Assembly: GCA_007131745.1 (NCBI GenBank)
Contig: SLPX01000002.1
Location: 1-64,000, forward strand
Source: Myxococcales bacterium
GTDB taxonomy: Bacteria; Myxococcota; Polyangia; HGW-17; SLPX01
Direction of reading: 5' to 3'
DNA length: 64,000 bases
The notes under the pieces are model-generated. The model saw nothing but the letters and a program-made list of their open reading frames with translations. It did no database searches and was not told the origin of the DNA. This document shows, piece after piece, positions 1 through 6,412 of the stretch. Numbering within the stretch: the first letter of the stretch is position 1; every line of letters begins with the position of its first letter. The position numbers and the translations under genes are program-made.

Positions 1-329
1 AGGGCAGGTGCGCGTGCCGGAAGTCAAACGTCTTGGCCGCCTAACAGAGGTTTTGCCAGCGCTCCTGTCAAGCAAACCTTAAAGTCAGGTACGAGAATAG
101 ACCGATACGGTTATGAGGGAGGCTCATTTTTATCGCCTGAAGGAACGCCGTATGGCGCTCGCTCTTTAGCTCCAGGTTCCGCGAATAAACCGTACAATGT
201 ATACGAAGTCTTGAAGCCATTTAATGTCGATGCAGGAAAGGCTGCCCCCTGGTTTGGTGAGCTTGGAGGCGGGGCGGTACACAATTTGATCTGCAGCATG
301 TGAATGATTTTTCAAAAGATTATGGGTGA
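1..329 (+). pseudogene. C-terminal part of a TNT-domain (NAD+ glycohydrolase) toxin, frameshifted
   Basis: Frame 1 is open from base 1 to a stop at 301-303, so the protein starts outside the window. It reads through the hallmarks of the TNT (tuberculosis necrotizing toxin) family: RIDRYGYEGGSFLSPEGTPY, then RSLAPG, NVYEVLKPF and APWFGELGGG. The family cleaves NAD+ in target cells and usually caps large polymorphic or secreted toxins. After GGG the frame gives AVHNLICSM and stops. Another frame continues as expected (TQFDLQHVNDF) to a stop at 327-329. About five extra bases near 266-275 explain the shift. They remove the Gln of the GGGxQ motif from the main frame; that Gln is catalytic in the characterised toxin as I recall. 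So the gene is either dead or carries an assembly error. A short ATG ORF at 348 behind GAGGAG could be the start of a cut immunity gene, but this is weak. Confidence 0.8.
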
Positions 330-387
330 CGGTACGACGAGGAGTTGATGGACTGCATCGGTGGAAATTCTTCTGTGAGTTTGTTGT

Positions 388-432
388 CGTTCGTCATGAT
401 CGGACCTTCCCGTAGTCAAGGGCTTTTATCCG
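388..432. repeat. Scar copy of the parA 3' end
   Basis: About 45 bases here match 2248-2296, the end of the ParA gene and the bases just after it, with only a few differences and one missing T. The match starts abruptly at about 388, just after the TNT toxin remnant, and runs into the AlbA_2-like scar at 416-478. It is read as one end of a deleted extra copy of the cassette. Confidence 0.75.
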
Positions 433-478
433 GCGAAAGAACTTCAAGTTCCTTATCCGAATTATCCGAATGGGTCAT
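416..478 (-). pseudogene. Chimeric 20-codon remnant: AlbA_2 ATPase start fused to parA end
   Basis: On the minus strand an ATG at 478 opens MTHSDNSDKELEVL, which matches the start of the intact AlbA_2 ATPase (MTYSDKELEVL, start 4470) apart from a small insertion. It then jumps straight into the last codons of the ParA gene and stops at 416. The leader upstream of the ATG, which overlaps the darG 3' end, also matches the leader of the intact gene. This is the expected scar of a deletion that removed nearly all of a second AlbA_2-ParA pair downstream of darG. Confidence 0.7.
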
Positions 479-548
479 GCTCGCGCTCCTCTGAACGATT
501 CATAGCTGAATCATGTCTTCTTCAGTGATGGGCAACTCGCTGCTTACC
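437..548. repeat. Direct repeat A, copy 1 (AlbA_2 start + darG end)
   Basis: About 110 bases match 4437-4538 with roughly four in five bases identical. In both places, read on the minus strand, the order is: last codons of darG, short spacer, ATG and first codons of the AlbA_2 ATPase. In this copy the darG part is intact and the ATPase part is cut. Confidence 0.8.
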
Positions 549-1618
549 TCAGCGCCGATCCAGCTCAACATGTTCAGGTTGCGCACCGTCAGAGCGACCT
601 CCTTTTCCTCAAGGGGCGGTCTGCGTTTCTGCTTCCACTTCATGACGGTATCGAGAATATCTTTCTCAGTGGGCTTCTCGTCAGGACGGGCCTTTGCCTC
701 CCGAGCGGCAAAATGGACAGTAGCGGCGACTTCGGCCTGCTGAGTGTTCATTCGCATGAAAAGATCGGCGATTTTGTCGATGATTGGCTCCCACTTTCTG
801 ATTTGCCGCTCATAAGCCCTTCGCGCGTCAGGGAAAGTTTGGCCGATACGAATAGCGAACATCCGCCCCAGTTGCTCTTCGCGCACAAGACCGTTGTTAA
901 CCAGGGCGGTGATGCGCTCCTTGAGGGCAGGGGCATAAGGGCCGTAGCTTCCCCGCTGGTATTTCAAACCGGTGGGGATACCGCACTCGCTTGCAAAATA
1001 GGCGATCTTCTGAAATGTCGTCCGTCCGACAGGCCAATGAAACGGTTCCTCCTCGATGCGCTTCAACACTTCTACAACGGCCACCCATGCGGGGTCGATT
1101 TTGTAGGGTGCCGGCTTTCGGGTCACTGGTTCCTCCGATTTTTCCAAAAATGAAGGTTGGAGTTCCTCATGGGGCGTACCAAACGGTGCGTACAGGTCAA
1201 CCGGAATATCCAGGCTCTTGAGATGCCTGTACAGAGTCGGTCCGACTACTCGCCATTCGAGCTGTCCATGCCCGCAGCCCAGCGGAGGCACCGCAAGTGA
1301 GGTAATGCCCCATTCCTTGTAATGCTTCCGAAGATAGCGCAACCCTTCAATGATATCACTGAGCTTCGAGACCGATCGCCAGTGATCTTTGGTCGGAAAG
1401 TTGAGAATCCACGGCGGAAACATCTGTTTGAACAGGTATGGCCGGCCAAGGCGCACATGCTTCCCCTCGCACCGGCGGAGGTAATCTTCAAACATATCCG
1501 GAAAGCGCTTTTTAAATTCCAGAGCCACGCCTTTGCCCATGACTCCGACGCAGTTGACCGTGTTGACCAGGGTTTGCGCCTTGGTTTCAAACATATCTCC
1601 CATAATTACCTTGACCAT
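500..1618 (-). CDS. darG: DarG: macrodomain antitoxin (DNA ADP-ribosylglycohydrolase)
   Basis: The 372-residue protein begins with a macrodomain (about residues 1-150): the MGDMFETKAQTLVN start, the NTVNCVGVMGKGVA ligand loop, and the LAVPPLGCGHG segment. In the DarTG family this domain removes ADP-ribose that DarT places on thymidine in DNA. The C-terminal half (from about 175) contains FQKIAYFA and YQRGSYGPY segments typical of the DarG C-terminal region, which also neutralises DarT directly. A GGGAG ribosome site lies six bases before the ATG. The gene starts 10 bases after the darT stop, so toxin and antitoxin are cotranscribed. Its last codons (SSELPITEE...) are duplicated as a scar at 4492-4538. 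Identification is strong from motifs and pairing. Confidence 0.93.
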   Translation of the reverse strand: MVKVIMGDMFETKAQTLVNTVNCVGVMGKGVALEFKKRFPDMFEDYLRRCEGKHVRLGRPYLFKQMFPPWILNFPTKDHWRSVSKLSDIIEGLRYLRKHYKEWGITSLAVPPLGCGHGQLEWRVVGPTLYRHLKSLDIPVDLYAPFGTPHEELQPSFLEKSEEPVTRKPAPYKIDPAWVAVVEVLKRIEEEPFHWPVGRTTFQKIAYFASECGIPTGLKYQRGSYGPYAPALKERITALVNNGLVREEQLGRMFAIRIGQTFPDARRAYERQIRKWEPIIDKIADLFMRMNTQQAEVAATVHFAAREAKARPDEKPTEKDILDTVMKWKQKRRPPLEEKEVALTVRNLNMLSWIGAEVSSELPITEEDMIQL

Positions 1619-1628
1619 GTCACTCTCC

Positions 1629-2219
1629 CTACCTGAAAAAAAGATGTCCTTCGATCTCTATGGCAATACCTTTGGCCGGACCTTCCAATGTCGTCCGGGC
1701 TTCCCGACATGCGACAAAAGCCCCTGTGATGAAATGCGGTGCCACTTTGTCCGGCACAAGCACTTCGGCGCACTTGGCGGTCTTCTTTCGGTAATACTGA
1801 ATTGGATCAGGGTCCCGCCAATCATCCGCAAACGTCCAATTCCGATCCACAATCGCCAGCCCCTTCGGCGCTGCCGAAAACCGCACATATTCACCGCAAG
1901 CGTTACCGTCGGTAATCACCACGCCAGGAAGATCTATCACATCGGGACTGACTCTTAGAACACAAAGCTCCCTGAACTCCGTCCGGCGTTTGTACATCAT
2001 AGGGTTTCGCGCGTAAATATAGAGATTCACATAGTCGTGTAGCGTTTTCCCGGCCGGTACGGTAACCCTTGCTCTTCGATCTTGAATCTCTTTCATAGCC
2101 ACCGACTCATGGCGCACACGCTTGGCACGATTATGAGACAGAATACCCATATTGAGGATTGAAAGCACATTGGCTATGGGGGTGATATAATGCAGCTCTG
2201 TTAATTCACGGCGCTCCAT
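1629..2219 (-). CDS. darT: DarT: DNA-modifying ADP-ribosyltransferase toxin
   Basis: The 196-residue protein matches the DarT (DUF4433) family: LHYITPIANVLSILNMGILS at the N terminus (His10 in the NAD-binding position), DRRARVTV, LHDYVNLYIYARNPMMYKRR, and AEVLVPDKV with Glu152 in the place of the catalytic Glu. DarT uses NAD+ to ADP-ribosylate thymidine bases in single-stranded DNA, which stalls replication; in several bacteria this gives phage defence. It lies 59 bases after the parA stop and 10 bases before darG, in one minus-strand run with the AlbA_2 ATPase and ParA genes. All expected motifs are present, so it should be active and held in check by DarG. Confidence 0.93.
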   Translation of the reverse strand: MERRELTELHYITPIANVLSILNMGILSHNRAKRVRHESVAMKEIQDRRARVTVPAGKTLHDYVNLYIYARNPMMYKRRTEFRELCVLRVSPDVIDLPGVVITDGNACGEYVRFSAAPKGLAIVDRNWTFADDWRDPDPIQYYRKKTAKCAEVLVPDKVAPHFITGAFVACREARTTLEGPAKGIAIEIEGHLFFR

Positions 2220-2278
2220 TAGCTTATTCCACTCCCCGAGATGCTGCCGTCATTCGTCATGATCGGAACTTCCCGGAG

Positions 2279-3268
2279 TCAAAGGGCTTTTATTCGTTCA
2301 AGCATCTTTTTCGCGAGATGTTGAAAGTTCTTGTACGCCTCCTGAACCGCTTGTGCATGACTGCCGATGGCACCGTCTGCTGATTTGAGATGGAAAATGG
2401 GCTTTCGTGCCTCTTGTCCCATGGAAATCAGGCTGCGAAAATGTTTCAACGTAGCAAGACATTCCGGATCCTCCATGGGTTTGGCAGCCGAAGTGGAATC
2501 CTGCAGCACGTATTCGTGGTACACACCCGGTATGCGGTTCACCCATTTGTCATGGGCTTTTATCGGCCGGCTCAATAGGACGCTATGTTGTTGCACCATG
2601 TATCCGATGGGATGCATCTTACCTGTTGGAAGGTCAAATTCGGGCCTGTACCGGCTGTCCATTCTTTTTTTCCAAAGACTCCTCCATGACCGAAGCGTCG
2701 GCCCCAGGTTCTTTAGACCCTGCAAAGAAAACAGATCAGCCCCAAGGGGAATGGCGACAAAATCGGAGGCGATCAGGGCCGAGCGATTGATGGCGCCGAG
2801 ATTGGATTCCACGTCCACCAGGATGAGGTCAGCGCCCACTTTCTTGGCCGCCATCTGGGCGACTTGCCAGAAGGCGGTGAGGATGCGAAACGGCCGATAA
2901 AGGTTGCCGTCGGCCATGCAGGCGGGCCAAGCCTCGGACAGTGTGTCTTCGAAAGATGCGAGGGCCACATCCCCGGGGATCAGGTAAAGGCCCTGCGCGG
3001 CTTTTTGCACGACCGGCTCCCTGATGTCCCCGATCTGGGTAAGCGGTTGGATGGCGCGATAGATCGTGGATGGATCGCCATGATCTTCCCATAATTGTTC
3101 CAATTCATCCTCATCCATATAGGCTGCGGTCAGGTTGGCCTGAGCGTCCAGGTCAACCGCCACGATCGTGTAGCCGAGTTCGGAAAACATCCACGCCAAA
3201 TGGTAGACGAGGGAGGTTTTGCCCACGCCCCCTTTATTGTTGAAAAACGTCAGTACCGGAACGCTCAT
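2279..3268 (-). CDS. ParA/MinD-like ATPase of the DarTG cassette
   Basis: The 329-residue protein opens with the deviant Walker A motif KGGVGKTSLVYHLA (residues 12-25), followed by VAVDLDAQANLTA and a Walker B-like LILVDVESNLGAINRSAL. These define the ParA/Soj/MinD ATPase family, which forms ATP-dependent dimers on DNA or membrane. No ParB gene or parS-like site was recognised, so plasmid-style partition is unlikely to be the whole story. The start overlaps the end of the AlbA_2 ATPase gene by four bases (ATGA), with a GGGAGG site inside the upstream gene. This shows tight coupling. Its 3' end is copied at 388-432. Its role in the DarTG cassette is unknown; sensing or controlling the toxin is only a guess. 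Confidence 0.85.
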   Translation of the reverse strand: MSVPVLTFFNNKGGVGKTSLVYHLAWMFSELGYTIVAVDLDAQANLTAAYMDEDELEQLWEDHGDPSTIYRAIQPLTQIGDIREPVVQKAAQGLYLIPGDVALASFEDTLSEAWPACMADGNLYRPFRILTAFWQVAQMAAKKVGADLILVDVESNLGAINRSALIASDFVAIPLGADLFSLQGLKNLGPTLRSWRSLWKKRMDSRYRPEFDLPTGKMHPIGYMVQQHSVLLSRPIKAHDKWVNRIPGVYHEYVLQDSTSAAKPMEDPECLATLKHFRSLISMGQEARKPIFHLKSADGAIGSHAQAVQEAYKNFQHLAKKMLERIKAL

Positions 3269-4470
3269 GGTCGCCTCCCGACCGTGACGAGAACCGTCAT
3301 CGGCTCAACTTGAAATTCCGGGTCGGGATTGCCGTTTGCGCGAAGCGCGGCCCGCGCTGTCTGAATGCCGATGCCGAATCGCTGTACGTAGCCCATGACC
3401 TTCATGGCGTCAGCCAGATTGGGATTGCGGTAGTCGGTGATGCCGGGCCGGCCGAAGTTCTCTCTGGTTACAACGCCGAACGGTCCGCCAGGACTATTGA
3501 TTTCGATGCGGTCATCGAACCAGGTGATCCGCACCGGCGCGTTCGTGTTTTCGTAGGTTCGATGCATAACCGCGTTGCGAATCAACTGCTGGAGAGCGAC
3601 CCGGGGATAGGGCATGGTTCTGACTTCGCGATCGCCTGAAGTGGCATCGACATCAATGGAATTGTGTGCATCCATCTTTTCGTCGATACGCCGCAGCATC
3701 TGGCCGAGGTCGCCGTCGATCACTTTTTCGTCTATAATACGATCGCTCAAACTCCGGCCATTGATTCGTAGAAACTGGATGTAGGCGCCGGAAATCCAAT
3801 CACGAGGCGACAAGCCAAGAACGAACAAGCCCAAAATGGTGGGGATCGGTTCATCCGCCGAGGCAATCATCCGGCAGGCGGCAAGCCGCTGCTCATAGGT
3901 CCGTTCGTTGGCAGCGACAAAATCCGGGGCGAATGCGTTGGGCAGATATTCCTGCTCGAACAACACCCGGTTCAGGGCCGACAGGTCACAGCTCGCAACA
4001 GGATGTACGTCGAAGGGGATATCCCGAAACCTGCGTTTCTCGTTGAGAATTCGCTCTTCCTGCGGCGTTGCGACCGCCCGCCGCGGTCCGATCCGTATCC
4101 AGATTCGTCCTTTGTATCGAACCGGCGGCGTGTCCGACGGCTGCACGGTCACAACCGCCATCTCGGCGCCGCGCAAGGTGCGCTTCTCGACAAGAATCGA
4201 AGGTGGAGGTAGGATATTGCCGTCGGTGCGGATGTCCGAAAGGGTCCTTAGAAGTTCGTCGGAGACGGCAAGGCGCGTGGGAGTTCCATCATCCCCGGCA
4301 CCCACGAAAAGGACTCCTGGTCGGCGGTGATCAGGCAGGTCGTTGGCAAAGGCGCAGACCGCCTGCCGGCTCTTATCCGATGCGTCCCCTTTCCAGGATT
4401 CCTTCCGTTCGGCAAGGTCGGATTCAATATCATTCAAAAGAACTTCAAGTTCTTTATCAGAATAGGTCAT
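3265..4470 (-). CDS. Schlafen/AlbA_2-domain protein with HATPase-like C terminus
   Basis: The 401-residue protein has an AlbA_2 (Schlafen AAA-4) domain at about residues 14-140, with the typical ERKESWKGDA start, the LFVGAGDDG strand and the RIWIRIGPRRAVATPQEE end. The second half carries a GHKL/HATPase_c_4-type segment: QQLIRNAVMHRTYE and RIEINSPGGPFG. Family members are annotated as transcriptional regulators or ATP-dependent helicase-like proteins and are frequent in defence islands. A GGAGAAGAG ribosome site precedes the ATG at 4470. The gene is first in the four-gene run and overlaps parA by four bases. A truncated copy of its start lies at 416-478. Biochemical function is not known. Confidence 0.85.
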   Translation of the reverse strand: MTYSDKELEVLLNDIESDLAERKESWKGDASDKSRQAVCAFANDLPDHRRPGVLFVGAGDDGTPTRLAVSDELLRTLSDIRTDGNILPPPSILVEKRTLRGAEMAVVTVQPSDTPPVRYKGRIWIRIGPRRAVATPQEERILNEKRRFRDIPFDVHPVASCDLSALNRVLFEQEYLPNAFAPDFVAANERTYEQRLAACRMIASADEPIPTILGLFVLGLSPRDWISGAYIQFLRINGRSLSDRIIDEKVIDGDLGQMLRRIDEKMDAHNSIDVDATSGDREVRTMPYPRVALQQLIRNAVMHRTYENTNAPVRITWFDDRIEINSPGGPFGVVTRENFGRPGITDYRNPNLADAMKVMGYVQRFGIGIQTARAALRANGNPDPEFQVEPMTVLVTVGRRP

Positions 4471-4538
4471 GCTCGCTCTTCTCCTGACGATTCATGCATG
4501 AAGAATGCCTTCTTCTGTGATCGACAACTCGTTGCTTG
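4437..4538. repeat. Direct repeat A, copy 2 (AlbA_2 start + darG end)
   Basis: This is the partner of 437-548. Here the AlbA_2 ATPase part is intact and the darG part is cut. Similarity stops sharply at about 4538. Both copies preserve the darG-to-AlbA_2 junction expected inside a tandem array of the cassette. Confidence 0.8.
4492..4538 (-). pseudogene. darG 3'-end remnant upstream of the cassette
   Basis: Fifteen codons read A-S-N-E-L-S-I-T-E-E-G-I-L-H-A then stop (4494-4492). They match the end of the intact DarG (SSELPITEEDMIQL). Only this tail survives; nothing upstream resembles DarG. It shows that another cassette copy once lay upstream of the present one. Confidence 0.75.
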
Positions 4539-4660
4539 CATTTGTGGTCCTCTTACCCATCCTGGGCGGCATGTTCTGTTTGTCCGGTTATGCGTATTCC
4601 GGAGGAAACCGGACACCGATTCCGGAATAAACCGAGCACTGATTTTTCCCTGCAGCTCGT

Positions 4661-4700
4661 TTATCCATTTACCCATTCCATTATCCATTTACCCATTCCA
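4661..4700. repeat. Perfect 20-bp tandem repeat, two copies
   Basis: The 20-mer ttatccatttacccattcca occurs twice head to tail. It sits between the darG scar and the short ORF at 4772. The surrounding 4540-4771 carries no gene that I recognise. A Cys/Gly-coded stretch with several TCCGG motifs at about 4590-4625 may be mobile-element debris, but this cannot be shown here. Confidence 0.7.
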
Positions 4701-4771
4701 TGAAGATCTTTCCTGATCGATATGGGTTTTAACATCAATTCTTTTACAGGTATCCTTGCTTTTTCACCTTT

Positions 4772-4876
4772 TCATTTCAACTCCAAAATGCTGCGAGGTT
4801 TGACATGGTTTGTCGTTTCGCGAATCAGCGTCGCTGTTTCTTCCAACAGGCGAAGCTGATCGGGTAAATCAGTCAT
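4772..4876 (-). CDS. 34-residue ORF overlapping the stop of the AAA_14 ATPase
   Basis: An ATG at 4876-4874 overlaps the TGA (4875-4873) of the ATPase gene as ATGA. It opens a 34-codon frame starting MTDLPDQLRLLEETATLIRE and ending at 4772. The overlap suggests translational coupling. The peptide is charged, predicted helical and has no recognisable domain. It could be a true small protein or the N-terminal stump of a larger gene lost by deletion, since island debris begins just beyond it. Confidence 0.4.
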   Translation of the reverse strand: MTDLPDQLRLLEETATLIRETTNHVKPRSILELK

Positions 4877-6270
4877 TTTTTCAACAGCTCGGCCAGCTCC
4901 CAGGGTCTGACAAAAAAGACCGGTGTTCCATCGACCTCTAACCTTGTATTCAGAGAGGCGTTCACTACGCAGAACAATTCAGGCTTGTATGCATCAATGA
5001 AGCTTCTCATGGCTCTGGACAATTTGGGCTTCTTGAAAACACCGGCTTTCACTTCAATGCCTGCAATTTCTCCTCGCCTTCGCAACACCATATCCACTTC
5101 AGCTCCGTTCTTGGTTCGCCAAAAAAACACCTCATCCAGCAAATCACAAGATTTCAGGATTTCGGTATAGACGGCGTTTTCCCAAAGAGCTCCCGTGTCA
5201 GACCTCTTCGTTGGAGGGCCGAAGCCCCCAAACATGGTGTTTCGAATTCCGTTGTCCAGCATAAAGATCTTGGAGCGACCCAGGATCTCTGCACGTTTCC
5301 CACCGGCAAACGGTGGGACCAAGCGTAATAAATGAGCTTCCGCCGCGATATCCAAATAACGAGAAACCGTTGTTCTCGCGATTTCGGCCAGTGCCGCCCA
5401 CTCCGAAATATTGATTAAACTACCCACCGATGCTGATGAAAGCTCCAGCAACTTCCTGAAGGACCGTGGGTGATCGATTGTCACGAGATCCGAAATATCT
5501 CTCAACGCGAAAGCTTCCACCAGCTCATGCAACACTTTAGAAGGGTTTTGGGAAAACCAGCTCTGTGGGTACCCTCCGTAGACAATCAACCTCTCCCAAG
5601 CGCTACGGCGGACATTGTCTTGAATGGCAGGAGTGGTCTTCGGGTTTACCGGAGGCACAAAAGCAACGTCTGCTACATCTGCTACATCGGGTTCTATTAT
5701 TTTGTGTTTGTTCAGTGAGGATCGTTCCAATTCATGGTTTGAAGAATTCCGTCGGGGAGAGGTCACCTCCGCCAAGGAGAAGGGGAGCAAGCGTACGCGG
5801 TGGACGCGGCCCGCGAGAGACTCCCTGACCTTGGATCCGAATTGGAAAGATGCGCTGCCTGTGGCTACGATTTTTCGCGTTGGCTCCAAATCCACCAGCC
5901 CTTTGATGAATAGAGGAGCGTTTTCGAGGCGCTGTATCTCCTCTAAATAAAAAACCGTGTCCTCTCGAAGCAATCCTTCCAGCGCGTTCAAAGCTTCTGC
6001 GGGAGATCTACACAACTCCCGAATGATGGGCTCTTCGCAATTCATTAACAAGACGGGAGGGGTCACCTTTGACAACTCGTGGAGTATCCAAGTCGTTTTA
6101 CCTGCCTGACGAGGGCCGACTACCAGGCAAGCACGGTCCAAAGCCAATGACTGATTCCTATCCACGTAGTTTTTCGGTAATCGATCCTTGAGCATTTCTT
6201 GTTGACGCTCAGGATTCTTCAGCCAGGGATTGTATCGTGCCAACACGGCGAGAAGATTGGGATCCATCAT
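4873..6270 (-). CDS. AAA_14/DUF4143 family ATPase (first copy)
   Basis: Starting at the ATG at 6270, which is preceded by GGAAG eight bases upstream, the product is 465 residues. A TTG 30 bases further out is less likely because it lies inside the -10 region. It has Walker A VVGPRQAGKTTW, Walker B VFYLEEIQ, the TGSASF sensor and the LPFSLAEV segment of AAA_14. The C-terminal DUF4143 domain (DNGIRN, ENAVYTEIL, FWRTKNGAEVDMVL, IAGIEVKA) has a restriction-nuclease-like fold pattern. An insert of about 40 residues between the two halves (VADVADVAF region) is unusual. These ATPases are widespread, multi-copy and of unclear function; roles in stress or mobile-element interplay have been suggested. 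A repeated inverted motif overlaps its promoter. Confidence 0.88.
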   Translation of the reverse strand: MMDPNLLAVLARYNPWLKNPERQQEMLKDRLPKNYVDRNQSLALDRACLVVGPRQAGKTTWILHELSKVTPPVLLMNCEEPIIRELCRSPAEALNALEGLLREDTVFYLEEIQRLENAPLFIKGLVDLEPTRKIVATGSASFQFGSKVRESLAGRVHRVRLLPFSLAEVTSPRRNSSNHELERSSLNKHKIIEPDVADVADVAFVPPVNPKTTPAIQDNVRRSAWERLIVYGGYPQSWFSQNPSKVLHELVEAFALRDISDLVTIDHPRSFRKLLELSSASVGSLINISEWAALAEIARTTVSRYLDIAAEAHLLRLVPPFAGGKRAEILGRSKIFMLDNGIRNTMFGGFGPPTKRSDTGALWENAVYTEILKSCDLLDEVFFWRTKNGAEVDMVLRRRGEIAGIEVKAGVFKKPKLSRAMRSFIDAYKPELFCVVNASLNTRLEVDGTPVFFVRPWELAELLKK

Positions 6271-6295
6271 AATGAAACTTCCGTTCTCTGTAAAA

Positions 6296-6378
6296 TGCAA
6301 TTAGCATGGTTAAATGCACTTGTCAAATGCAATTAGCATGGCTAAATGCATGAGCGGGGTGCTTTTAGCATGGTTGAA
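6296..6378 (-). promoter_or_regulatory. Promoter with repeated 23-bp inverted repeats (operator-like)
   Basis: Two 23-bp copies of tgcaattagcatggYtaaatgca lie at 6296-6318 and 6328-6350, exactly 32 bp apart. A third partial copy (ttttagcatggttgaa) lies at about 6363-6378. Each is a near-perfect inverted repeat centred on ATG (TTAGC-ATG-GCTAA in copy 2). On the minus strand TTGACA (6326-6321) and TAATTG (6303-6298) are 17 bp apart, and the -10 lies inside the first repeat. The ATPase ATG follows about 28 bases later. This layout fits binding of a dimeric regulator on one DNA face about three turns apart. Confidence 0.6.
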
Positions 6379-6412
6379 GAGAGACAGGGTTGCGGTGTAA
6401 GGTTATTTGGGT

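Noticed and set aside
111..299. 62-codon minus-strand ORF at the left end
   Set aside because: It lies antisense to the clear TNT-domain reading frame and has no domain of its own.
348..494. 49-codon plus-strand ORF after the TNT remnant
   Set aside because: Most of it covers the antisense of cassette scars; only its first codons could be an immunity-gene start, noted as a low-scoring finding.
2279..3268. Plasmid-type partition locus
   Set aside because: A ParA-like gene is present but no ParB gene or parS-like repeats are visible, and it overlaps a Schlafen-type ATPase gene in a defence cassette.
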